Assembly: GCA_036346225.1 (NCBI GenBank) | Contig: JARFIW010001367.1 | Span: 558,001-622,000 of the forward strand | DNA: 64,000 nucleotides | Direction of reading: 5' to 3' | From: Platerodrilus igneus | Lineage: Eukaryota > Arthropoda > Insecta > Coleoptera > Lycidae | Shown here: positions 10,405-20,457 of the stretch, in pieces | Numbering within the stretch: position 1 is the stretch's first letter | How the letters are laid out: every line of letters starts with the position of its first letter | The notes under the pieces: generated by a model | Seen by the model: only the letters and a program-made list of their open reading frames with translations | The model's database searches: none | What the model was told of the DNA's origin: nothing | Program-made: the position numbers and the translations under genes

Positions 10405-11080
10405 ACCTTCTATTGTTTTACAGCTTATACCCTATTTCCCTGATATGTGGTATGTGAAGGGTGGTAAGCAGCTTTTGGCTGCCAGTTTCCCCAGCACTTG
10501 AACCTTTGTCGAATTAATAGTTTTTTCAATTTATCCTTTCGCACAATCAACATTAGTTGAAAATATTTCACAACCACACCTGTAGTTGTTTATAATAATC
10601 TTCAGATTTAAGAGCACTTATTTTTTCGTCATTGGGTTTTATGTCTTGAAACTGGCTGAACGTGTACCTCGGCTTATTTATGTTCTGAGCTAGCCTAGCC
10701 TGTTCCCTGCAATTCTCACAACAGCCTATATACAGTTCGATTCCCCTCTATTGTTTTCTAATTATATACCCTATTTCACCAGGTTCAGTGGTATGTGAAG
10801 GGGGTTAAGTAGCATGTGGCTGCCAAAGATCCCCCAACACTTAGACATTTGCCGTATTAATAGTTTTCCAGTAAATCCTTTCGCACAATTAACATTAGTT
10901 GAGAGTATTGCAAAACCAATATCTGTAGTTGTTTATAGTAATCACCATGTTTAAGTACAGTTATTATTTTTGTTATTAGTTTTTCCATGTTGCGACAGGT
11001 TGGAAGCGTACCTCCATTGATTTCTATTCTGAGCTAGCCTACACATTTCCCTGAAATTTTCACAGCTACATGTTTCACTA
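10405..11080. repeat. Diverged tandem duplication, unit about 340 bp
   Basis: CTATTGTTTT...ATACCCTATTTC...GTGGTATGTGAAGGG occurs at about 10409 and again at 10746. The similarity continues through GTAGTTGTTTATA and TTCTGAGCTAGCCTA to about 11080. The units are clearly diverged, so the duplication is old. Confidence 0.7.
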
Positions 11081-12530
11081 TCTGTGTGCGCACTTCGTGG
11101 AACTATTAGTGAATTTGTCCATAGAGTAAAATTGTTTTATTAAATAGTAACCGTAGTTGATTTTGTTTTGCTGTTTCGATAGAAATTTCTATATTTGTGT
11201 TTTTTTATTGTAAATAGAAAATTGTTGGCGATGTATTATTTTTGTGTTGATAGTAACGTCTCCCCTCTCCCATTGGTATTAGCCTGGGATATTTACGTTT
11301 TCTTCCGGCTATGTCATTGTACGTAGCAATTTTTATTGCATTACATAATACATCTTAGGAATATTTCTTAAACATTTTACTTACTCGTTTCACTATTGTC
11401 ACTAAATATGTCTGAAATGTAAATTTGGTACATTTTTAACTAGAGTATTTGAAAATTCTAACTTTCATTATCAAAATTTTACTCTAGCAGAGGTGGCAGC
11501 GACAAGTGCTTAACAAAATATTTATTGTATTTTAAATGCAACCGAACAGATTTTTCGCAATTTTACGACACATTACTACACACCCATAGTGCCGACAACA
11601 ATTCCGCCGAAAAATTATTAACACAGCCAGAAATTCAACCTACCCCTGAAGTCAATAAAGTTAGAGACTAATAGCTTGACTCGCTCTAATATCAGGACTT
11701 ATATGTATTGTAAAAATAAATTTCATTGTACTTCGTTTAAAAATAATATGGAACTATACTGCCCTATTAAACCAGAAAGCAGTAACTGCAAAAAGTGAAT
11801 ATTAACCAGTTGAGTATGTGCACGCTAGCATTGTCAGAAAGAACTTAAAAACGTTTAATTTTAGTTAAGTTAGTTATATTATTTGATAAATTGTTAATAA
11901 ATTGTAGTTTATAATATAAATGAAGGAGTTATGCACTTTAAAATAATTAATTTATTCATATTTAATAACAAAAGTTATATAATATGCATTGATATAAGAG
12001 ACAAACAACAATATTTCTTAGATACTAATACATTTAATTTAATGATAAGAATAACCTGCAAAATTAAGACAAGGAGGCTTCTTTACCACCCCAGCTTGAG
12101 ATGGAATGATGGAGACAAGACCATGACTTATAAATCGGGACAGAGACTTCTCTGGTCTTGGTCTCCAATTTTCCATGTATAAGGGTAAAACGAGACCAAT
12201 ATTTAGTCATGGTTTAGTCTCAAATCGAGACAGACGTGACTTTGGTTTATATGTCGAGATCGAGACTACCCAAGTCCTGGTCTCGAATTTTCTATCACTA
12301 ACCTTAGTGATTATCGATGCGGGCATAGCTCAAACCAGAATTATATTACTTGAGTAAACCCCACTCGACTTCCACCGAGGCTCTCATTTCACAATCATTC
12401 TTTAGACTAATATATGTAATGATTTCACTTATACAAAATATCACCAATCAGAAACGTCAAATGCACTAGTGCATTTAATCAGTTAAACTCAGCCGACCTT
12501 TTTATTGTTCTTTTTGACTAATAAATGTAC
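11081..12530. other. Non-coding sequence left of P1; GAGACC-type short repeats
   Basis: No gene is supported. A short frame at about 11545-11670 has a plausible acceptor upstream (CTCTAGCAG near 11487) but is too short to call. At 12070-12300 the motif GGTCTYG/GAGACC recurs many times in both orientations, including twice as GGTCTCSAATTTTCYAT. This resembles a degraded non-autonomous repeat. Confidence 0.5.
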
Positions 12531-12536
12531 GACGTG
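12531..12536. repeat. P1 left target-site duplication (GACGTG)
   Basis: Six bases directly before the terminal AGT of P1; the partner GACCTG at 35693-35698 differs at one base. Six-base duplications are the Maverick/Polinton norm. Confidence 0.75.
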
Positions 12537-13130
12537 AGTTGTGATGTAAGGCCGGTCTGAATTCAAAACGCTGTACGCGTATGTTTTTTCCATGTAACAT
12601 ACACGTGCACCGTTTTGAATCCAGACCGGCCTTATATATTTTCAATGTAAAATACGTGTGGGCACGTTTTGTAGTCAGACCGGCTTTATATTACTTTCAA
12701 TGGAATATACATGTGTGAATTCAAAACACACGTATGCTACGTTGAAAAATGTAAGTGCAGAGAAAATGTGGAGCTGTTTTAAATTCGGTTTTCTAGCGAG
12801 AAGTTACACGTGCACCGTTTTGAATTAGGATCGGCGTTATATACTTTTAATGTAAAATACTTGTGGGCACGTTTTGAATTAGGATCGGCTTTATATTACT
12901 TTCAATGGAACATACATACTTCAAAACACACGTATGATGAAAAATGTAAGTGCAGAGAAAATGTGTGTAGATGTTTTGAATTTGGTTTTCTAGCGAGAAG
13001 TTATAAAGTATGACAGATGCAAAATATCGCATTCAAGTCAATTGTGTTTAAATAAAGTGGATTCTGATTTATGTTTTTTATTTATGTTTAGAGGCTGCAA
13101 ATACACATAGGCCGGTTTGACTTAAAAGTG
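12537..13130 (+). repeat. P1 left terminal inverted repeat
   Basis: Pairs with 35290-35692. The outermost part is itself a hairpin: GCCGGTCTGAATTCAAAACG at 12551 is followed by its inverse near 12609. It holds several copies of a CGTTTTGAATtaGGaCCGGC-like motif. An internal block of about 204 bp is present twice (12603-12808 and 12807-13010). The first copy is of P1 type (ccagaccggcc), the second of P2 type (attaggatcggc). Confidence 0.88.
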
Positions 13131-13273
13131 TGCCCACAGTAGGAAAAGCAGCGGTGGTAATCAAGGTCAATCCTATCTAATATAAGTAAAAAATCTTCGA
13201 CTAGCAATCATAACAACATAAATTAGTTAACGGAGTGTTGTGTGTAAGATAGAAGCAAGTAATTAAATGCAAT

Positions 13274-13555
13274 ATGGATTTTAATACTCTTAATAAAACC
13301 ACATATCGCAAACCTTATGTAAATTCAAAAGATATTGTAGTGAATAAGAGGTTTGAAGTTTTGAAAGTGGAAACTGTCACGACAAAATATGGAGAAAGAG
13401 TATTAGTGGAAACAGAAAAGTTCAAAAGTATATTGCCATTGAGATATTTTGAATACCTTCAAGCACATGGAGTGAAACAATTAAATGAAAGTATTGGCTC
13501 GAACAAACACGTATACATAACTAGTAAGGGAATTTTTAGAATAATATGTCACTAA
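13274..13555 (+). CDS. Left terminal small protein (93 aa), unknown
   Basis: The first gene inside the left end of P1, starting at the ATG after GCAAT (MDFNTLNKTTYRKPY). The body contains VLKVETVTTKYGERVLVETE followed by an LPLRYFEYL segment. The alternation of beta-like strands with a TKYG.RV turn is reminiscent of small OB-fold single-stranded-DNA-binding proteins, but that is inference only. The frame is uninterrupted; the C-terminus differs from the P2 copy (57699-57995, - strand), which ends SIGLTVNIEFSE. Position at the edge of the element, transcribed inward, is the same in both copies. Confidence 0.65.
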   Translation: MDFNTLNKTTYRKPYVNSKDIVVNKRFEVLKVETVTTKYGERVLVETEKFKSILPLRYFEYLQAHGVKQLNESIGSNKHVYITSKGIFRIICH

Positions 13556-13803
13556 TCTAAGAAATTAGTTTATTATAATAATAATATACATCTTGTTCTT
13601 TACTGTTTATTTTATTATAACACATCTAAGTCGATTGTATAAAGAATGATGTATTTAATTAAAGTGGGTTCTGATTTATGTGTGTTTTACTTTGAGGTTA
13701 CTATCTTGTTTTGAGAAAGTCTTGTTTCAAAAGAGAAACTTTTATAAAATACTTTTATTTACAAATTGTAGAATATTTTGATCTAACTATTTACAGTTAA
13801 AAT

Positions 13804-14595
13804 CTAACTATTTATAAATGAAAAAGTATTTATTAACTCCCGTTCTTGAAGTATCTGCTGCTCCCTTGCAGCCAGTTCCTTTCTTTTTTGCTTTATTATT
13901 TCTAGTTCCAAATCTAGACGACGCAGTAACTTCTCTCCACGCTTTTTAAATGCATTAAGCAACTCTACTGTGTCATCTTCGTAGGATTTGTCATCTTCAC
14001 AGCAAACAGCCATATTAGGTCCTGCACATAACTTTTTCATAGCCAACATGTTTTTGCCGGATCTGTGAGCATAACATAACAGATTATTGTAGGTTCACCT
14101 TTTCTTTTGTATACTACCTGATGTTTCTGAGAGGATCAGAATGTGCCAACGATCCAACGATAGCATCAGAATTTCGAGAATGGTTTTTTGATCCTAATCT
14201 AATGTAACTTATAAATTAGTAGTGTTTGCATAAACATAAATATATTCTAACGTACATGTATGGTTCTGCTGTACTATGACGTTGATCATTGGTACATCTA
14301 ATTTCGAGTAGAGGAACGGGCTGCGGTGGAACAACAACAACAGGAGCGGCAGACTCGGACATTTTATTGCTCCTAAAACGCGCAAATCTATCAATATTAC
14401 AACACATGTATAAATGTGAGAAAGCACTTGCCGTGATACATCTATTACGTCACTATCAAAAATAGCAGCAGTGTTAAGTTGAGGTGAAGAACCAAAAACT
14501 TCTTTAATCAAGTCTTCGTTAGAATGCAATATAAATTGTTCTAGAACTTTTACGTTGGTACTGCTACCATTTTTGATCGATGATAAGTTACTCAT
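13804..14595 (-). CDS. Spliced accessory gene of P1, four exons, unknown function
   Basis: Four exons can be joined: 14595-14432, 14372-14256, 14198-14118 and 14062-13804. The introns are 59, 57 and 55 bp, with donors GCAAGT, GTACGT and GTAGTA and AG acceptors. The joined frame is open for 206 codons (621 nt including the stop). Exon 1 starts MSNLSSIKNG. Exon 2 is rich in P and V (APVVVVPPQPVPLLE). Exon 4 carries an acidic stretch (EDDKSYEDDTVELL), then a basic, leucine-rich coiled coil (about residues 160-200: KKRGEKLLRRLDLELEIIKQ and on). No family is recognised; a captured host regulator or a DNA-binding accessory protein are guesses. The P2 counterpart (56888-57498) is decayed. Confidence 0.6.
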
Positions 14596-15013
14596 CTTTT
14601 AAAGTTGCTACTAGTAGTAACTAATAATTATACAAGAGATCTGATTGAATACTGTTGGTAAAATCTACGTGAAGTATTTATATTAAATAAAAAACTGGCC
14701 TGTTAGAAAAAATTAAAAATTTGCATCGTTTTCTGAAAAAATTGCAAATGTTATATATATTCAGCTATGTAATCTATTCTAATAAATAAAAAACAGTACG
14801 TAAGCAAATATAATTATGCCTCAGCAGAAATAACGAATTGGATTCATTGTCTGAAAAAAATTGCAACGAAGGCACATAGTAAAATAAAAAACCTAAAATA
14901 AGTTTATTTTCGTTTAAAATAATGCAATGCAAATGGCCCTTAACTAATACAGTAGTATATAGAATAAGTTTATTTTTCAGTAAAACTTAACAAAAATTGA
15001 CTTTTATATATAT
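14596..15013. other. AT-rich sequence upstream of the spliced gene, interrupted by E3
   Basis: No gene. Holds one or two units (RC of CATTATTTCTGCTGAGGCAT-like sequence at about 14818-14850) of the 145 bp repeat that is expanded in P2 (55855-56720). It ends in TATATATA, the E3 target. Confidence 0.55.
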
Positions 15014-17298
15014 AGATTGCTGTGATTCCTCTCATATCTCTAGGTACTGGCCCTTTAAAAAAAAACATTCGAGCCCCACAGTTTGGGCGTCAAGAATGCT
15101 GTGAAACCTTTTAAATCACCTGGTCCGTTGATTCCTTCTGTTAATCGCCTCGGCTGCTCTTCTAGATAACTTCCATTCTCAATCATAAAAATTAAACAAC
15201 ACATTCCTACCACAAACATCAACGTTAACTCTATTTACATCAATATTCAGAATACATTAAATTTTCAAATTAAATTTGAACATAAAATTCAGTTTTAAAA
15301 GAATTTCCGGATTAATTTTATTATCATTTTACTGTGCATCCAAAATTAAAATCCTTGTTGGATGCCTACTAATTAATATAACAAGATAAGCAGACCGGAG
15401 TCTGAGTATAAAGGAGCATCTACCACCCTTTACGTTAATTAACCAGGTTTGTCTAATTGAGCTCAAAGACCTACCCAAAGTTTCATCCTATTCCCGAACA
15501 TCAAAACAAAATACCCCTTTTACTTAAACAAGCAAATTTCATCTTAAAATTAAATTTTTATGGTTAGAAAAATTCCACTAATGTCCATTTAAAGTAAATC
15601 AATTATAAAGTCATTCAATACACACAAAAATGTCAAACAAAATAGTACAATTTACCTGAAGGTTATTGTCCTCGTAGCTTCAGTGTAATCGTCCCTTTTG
15701 TAAATCACACCATTCCAACCGGATTCTATTTACAGCTTCAAGTTGTCAACGCTTTAAAATGTTCTCCATCACCATTAATTTAAAGTTGTTTCTAGGCTTT
15801 TCCGGAACTCATCTGTGTATATCTGCCTCTGGTTCAGTGGATGCCGACACATTTACGAACCATTTAGTCATTAACACCCCGCAAAATAGCAAAGAAATTC
15901 ATACTTCCTTTTACCAATATTACCAATATACGCCAAAACTGCCTACTTTTGGGTATACATTTGTCGTTGTAAATTTTACTAATTGGTACCGTGATAATAA
16001 ACTTTTATTACCTTGTATCTAAGTGCACTGAAGTACATTCATGTTAGCACGTAAAATAACCAACTATTTTGAGTCACTAAAATATACTAGCACACTTTAA
16101 ATTATTTAATCAAACTAAAATGCACTGTTTAATATCAAATCGCGGATGCACGAGCTTTTAACGCATCGAATCGTCGAAAGTCTAAGAGTCTCAGAGAGAG
16201 AAACACATATTCCGCCTGTATATATAGCGAATAGCCGACACGTCGCTTTGTTCCCTAAAACGGGTAATTCCAACGAATTCCTCATTCTACGTTCCCAGTC
16301 TGTAGCCTGCACGTCGATTTTTATGAATTTCGTACTCACCCCATTGAGATCTCAGAAAATTTCAACACGGCTCGCAAAGTTGTCCGAGAAAAACTAATTA
16401 CTTTTATACAGAAATTGTTGTTCTACCTCTGATATATGCATCCTATTTCCAACCAATCGCAACCCCCTGACGTTGTTTAAATCCCGCCTTTTAAAATATG
16501 TGTCTTTGCTTGACGCATTTTCTCTTTCCTTCTCTAACCTGTTCGTATTGGTGCAACTTGACACTCTTCATTATCGATTATATTTTAGTCCACGCGGACT
16601 GTTCTCTGGGTTTAATAAACCCGTATCGCACATTCTCGTAAATACTAAGTCCCGGTTTCTCCAAGATTCTTTGAAACATTAATTATTTGCCAAATTTACG
16701 CAGAATGAGCTTTTTTAAAAATACGCAGGTGTTCTGTATTTCCTGCTAAAGCATCTGATCGTTTCCAATATCCTTAGAATCAACATGTTTATCCAAACAA
16801 ATTAACTTGAAATTGCCTTTTAAAACACGCAGGTGTTTTCAAACGTAACATTTTAAATAACCTTCCTACGATTTGACTATTATTGGGTTTTCACAAGCCT
16901 TTTATGCTTATTATATGTTATTAACGGTTTAATTAACTCCACTTAAATTGATTTCTATCCTTTTCATTTTTAGCGAATACAACTTAACTATTAATTATTA
17001 TATGTACCCTTTGTTTTACTACCAGTTATTTAAAATAGGGTTAATTAATATAAACTTTGCACGTAATTTCCATTTGTTTAGGAATAATTAAATTATCCAC
17101 TGCGCTTTTCAATACTGCTTCTTTTGATGTAAAGCGTCTTATAGATAATTTAAATTTCTTATTTTTACTGAAACGACCGAGTTTATTTATGCTTCAAGGT
17201 TTTAATAAAGCGTATTATTTAATGAAATTCCTTATACACGGTAATTAAAATTATTTGATTTGATTATTTAATTTTCTACCCTGGTCTAAATATGAGTA
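15014..17298 (-). repeat. E3 3' LTR (about 2.29 kb)
   Basis: On the - strand it starts TACTCATATT after the purine-rich tract and ends CACAGCAATCT. TATA box at 16219-16226. One PBS-like unit at 15068-15103 (on the - strand: CACAGCA, then TGACGCCCAAACTGTGGGGC), compared with three in E1. Confidence 0.93.
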
Positions 17299-17879
17299 TT
17301 TTCCCCTATTTGAATACAAATAATCCCACTTATTTGAATGCAAATATCAAATATTTAGACTGCCAAAAATCTTTACAAAATTTTGCCTATCTCTCTATCC
17401 TTATCTATCTAACTTACCTACTTTGTCTCCAATCCAAAAAATATTTACACCTATCCTATATCCCTATCCTATTCCTAACTCTCACCTACTTCTATAAACT
17501 GAAATTATCCCTAACTTCATCCTCCTTATCCATCTAATCCTATATACATCCTATATACCTATCCTATTCCTAACTTTTAACTAATCTTCACTATACTTTA
17601 CTTCCCCCTACCTAATCCTATATGCCTATCCTACTCTTACTCTATTCCTAACTCACCACTAATCTTATATAAAATATCTATACTTAACCTATCTTATTTT
17701 CTTCCTACATTTACTCTTTATCCTCATCCTAAACCTATTCCTAATTATCTCCCATATGTGTCCTATATCTAGCTTTATTTTCTATAACCACTTACTTCTA
17801 CTTTTCTATATACACCTATTCTATCCCTTGTTCTATATCTATACTAAAGTTCACCTATCTCTATCCTTTGTTCATTAAG
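17299..17879 (-). repeat. E3 purine-rich 3' region and polypurine tract
   Basis: On the + strand a C/T-rich stretch; on the - strand the same irregular GGATAGG repeats and terminal AGGGGGAAAA tract as E1 4312-4846. Low complexity; no coding potential supported. Confidence 0.75.
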
Positions 17880-18626
17880 TTATTTAAATCTAACTCTCTT
17901 CTTGACCCTCCAAGTCTTCCTTCTTACCATCCTAATACTCTTCATCCCTATCTCTCCCCCTTCTATATCTATACTTAACATCTCTATTATCTCACGTACA
18001 ATAAACTTATCATCCCTATTATCCTCACTCTTAAATATTGCATCTTCTTCAGTCCCTACACATGTCTGTTTCTCATTTATTATTGTTTCCCTTTCTGCCG
18101 ACAAACCAAACGATACTACTTTACAACTATCGATTTTTCCCTCTATGGAAAATCCTATGTACCTTCTAGAATTTTTGTGTAATGGAATCCGCCAGAATGA
18201 ATTCCTTAAATCTACTTTATTAAAAACAAACTTGCCAATTAACCTCGTCAAAAATAATTCTGCCTTCACCTGCTCCCTATATGCTGCTGTTGCTTCTACC
18301 CCCACTATTTCTGCATGTTTTTGTACTAAAGCTTGAACCTCTACTCTCCTATCCTCTGGACATCTTATCGTGTTGATCTGTTTACCTTCATCATCCTCTA
18401 CCTCTACTACATTAATACTAAACCCCGTGTCATCCTCTGTGACTTCATAACTGCCTTTCCATGGCACTACCCTATCCTTAATTCTTATTACCTTCCTTTC
18501 CATATCTATCAAAACCCCTAACTTCATCATACAGTCAACACCTAAAATGCTCTGAAACTTCAGTCCAGGTACAATTACAAACTCCTGTTCACAGCTTAAA
18601 CCTCCTATATCTATCCTAAGCACCAC
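17880..18626 (-). pseudogene. E3 protease C-terminus plus truncated RT
   Basis: An open frame of 248 residues. Residues 15-32 (EFVIVPGLKFQSILGVDCM) are the C-terminal part of a retropepsin. Residues 132-160 (KFVFNKVDLRNSFWRIPLHK) and VVSFGLSAE at 170-178 are the early RT fingers/palm. There is no YxDD motif. The charged C-terminal tail ends RVKKRVRFK as in E1. It begins after a frame break from the protease segment upstream. Reverse transcription would have to be supplied in trans. Confidence 0.82.
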
Positions 18627-18637
18627 AACACTATTTA

Positions 18638-18949
18638 CTACAGCAAACTTCTTTTTATTTGAGCTACTAAATGGCTACGTTTTATAGGCATAATTCTATC
18701 ACAAACCTTATCCCTAATTTTGCTGACGAATTCCTCCGATATTAAACTCGCCTCTGCCCCTGTATCAAGTAATACTTCTACATTATTCTCAAAAATTTCT
18801 AAATTAATAATTGGCAAACATAATTTTTCCTCAGTTTCTGGCTCTACTTCCTCCTCAATTTTGAAAAATTCACGTGGATGTTCATAAACATTTACACTGA
18901 AATCTAGTGGTCTGTCGCGTTCTAAAATCCTGTCTCGTCCTGTTTTCAT
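18638..18949 (-). pseudogene. E3 aspartyl protease, N-terminal part
   Basis: Contains LPIINLEIFENNVEVLLDTG then AEASLIS, the DTG active site of retroviral aspartyl proteases. The frame overlaps the end of gag (18882) and ends at 18638; the rest of the domain continues in another frame (17880-18626). This is the intact form of the motif that has lost one G in E1. Confidence 0.82.
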
Positions 18950-20320
18950 TGCTTGGTCCTGGTTGTCCTTCTACAACCTGTGCGTATGTCCTCCTTGTGT
19001 TAATATCCGTGTCCCTGTCTCTATTCGGCGTGCTGGTCACAGTCCTGTTTACCTCCGGTAAACTGTTCTGTCGCGTGTAACTAGGTCTTGGCGTCGGTCC
19101 CCTAGTCGCACTATTGCTCCTGTATTCCTGTCCTCGTCGTTCCCAATTCGGTCGAAAATTTCTGTTGTAGTCAGGCCGTCTCGGATAATTCGGTGTCCTG
19201 TTGTCAAACCTAACTGTGTTAACGTTTCGTTCTCGTATCTCTCTTGTCCGTCCTACACATACATCGTCATATCTCTGCAAATACTCTAAAAATGTCTCCC
19301 GTTCTGTGATGTTTTGTAAGGCCACGTGTTGTCTAATTTCCAGTTCAAAATGTCGTGATAGGTACTTAATAATCTGTCTGTCCGTCAATGGTGGATTCAG
19401 TTGTTTGGCCACACTGTACTTGCGGATGGCATATTGCTCCTAGAACCTGCAAACTCTCCCTTAAATTTTCCTGTAATCAAGTCGTCCCTAATCTGATCCT
19501 GTTTGTGATCACTCCAGTAATGTTGTAAAAATTTGTTTTCAAAGTCCTGATACGTGTCTATGTCCTGTCCTACTAAATTGTACCATGCCTCCGCATTGTC
19601 CTTTAATAAAGCCTTTATCGTATTTAGTTTAGTCTGTTCGTCAAATAAATTTCCCACTAGATTTCTTACACTATTAATAAAAATTTGTGGATTTACTCTG
19701 TTATCGCCATAAAACTTCATGTGTTGGTCCAATGATACGCTACCTGTATAAAATCTGGGACCATCCCCCGTTAAATTTGACATGTTGTATTTAATACTAC
19801 TAACTTCACGTTCTACCCTGCCTAACTGATCCCTACATGAGTCCGTCACTTCAGTCATTTTCACATTAATCTCTTCTTCACAAAAAATGCGTACTTCGGA
19901 CCTTAAATGTCCCATTTCCTGTCGAAGACCTGTAATATCACGCTCATTTTTATCAACCCTATTTTCTACTTCCCCCAGTTTCACGGTAAGACTATCTTTA
20001 AATTCTGTAAATTCTTTAGTATTTTGTTCAATTTTCCCGCTTATCTGCTCTAATTTTTGGTTGGACTCCTCCCTCGCTCTATTAGATTCTTCCCTAGCTC
20101 TATTAGCTTCATCGCTTAGCAGTTCTAATTTTCTATTGGATTCTTCACTCATCCTCTCTAACATTCTCAATATCATCTCGTTTCCTTGATCCCCCGATTC
20201 CGTCCTCGACTGATCTCTACTGCCTCCAGCTTCTTCCATTTTCGAATTTTTCCCACACAATGCACTATCGTCACTTCCAATTTCCACTCCTTGACTCCTT
20301 AACCACTCCTTTCTCTGCAT
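18882..20320 (-). pseudogene. gag: E3 gag (one frame break)
   Basis: Starts at the ATG at 20320 (MQRKEWLRSQGVEIGSDD). The first 307 codons contain a long coiled coil with repeated EESNRKLE/REESNRAREE heptads (about residues 45-130), then the Gag core (FYGDNRVNPQIFINSV, NAEAWYNLVGQDIDTYQDFE, about 195-270). A frame break at about 19415 leads into a second frame (19412-18882). That frame has LSRHFELEIRQHVALQNITE, then an arginine-rich, proline-rich tail with no CCHC knuckle. As in errantivirus-type Gags, RNA binding would rest on the basic tail. Only one break, compared with at least four in E1. Confidence 0.85.
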
Positions 20321-20432
20321 ACGTTCTAATCACTCTCACACACTCTAAAATACTTTTAAATTTATCCACCAACAGAAACTCTCTCTCAGATCGCCAGTTT
20401 CCTGGAATAAAATAACAAAATTTTATTTGGAA

Positions 20433-20457
20433 CTCGAGCCTCACTTTTGGGTCGCCA
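20433..20457 (-). promoter_or_regulatory. E3 primer-binding site (tRNA-Lys type)
   Basis: On the - strand TGGCGACCCAAAAGTGAGGC followed by TCGAG, directly after the LTR end AATCT. It is a diverged complement of the tRNA-Lys 3' end, like the site in E1. Confidence 0.78.

Noticed and set aside
9987..10501. Two overlapping frames of 113 and 134 codons
   Set aside because: Pyrimidine-rich low-complexity translation with many F, L, Y and S; part lies in a tandem duplication.
12070..12357. Frames in the GAGACC-rich stretch as a gene
   Set aside because: The sequence is built of short inverted and direct GGTCTC/GAGACC repeats; a degraded repeat is more likely.
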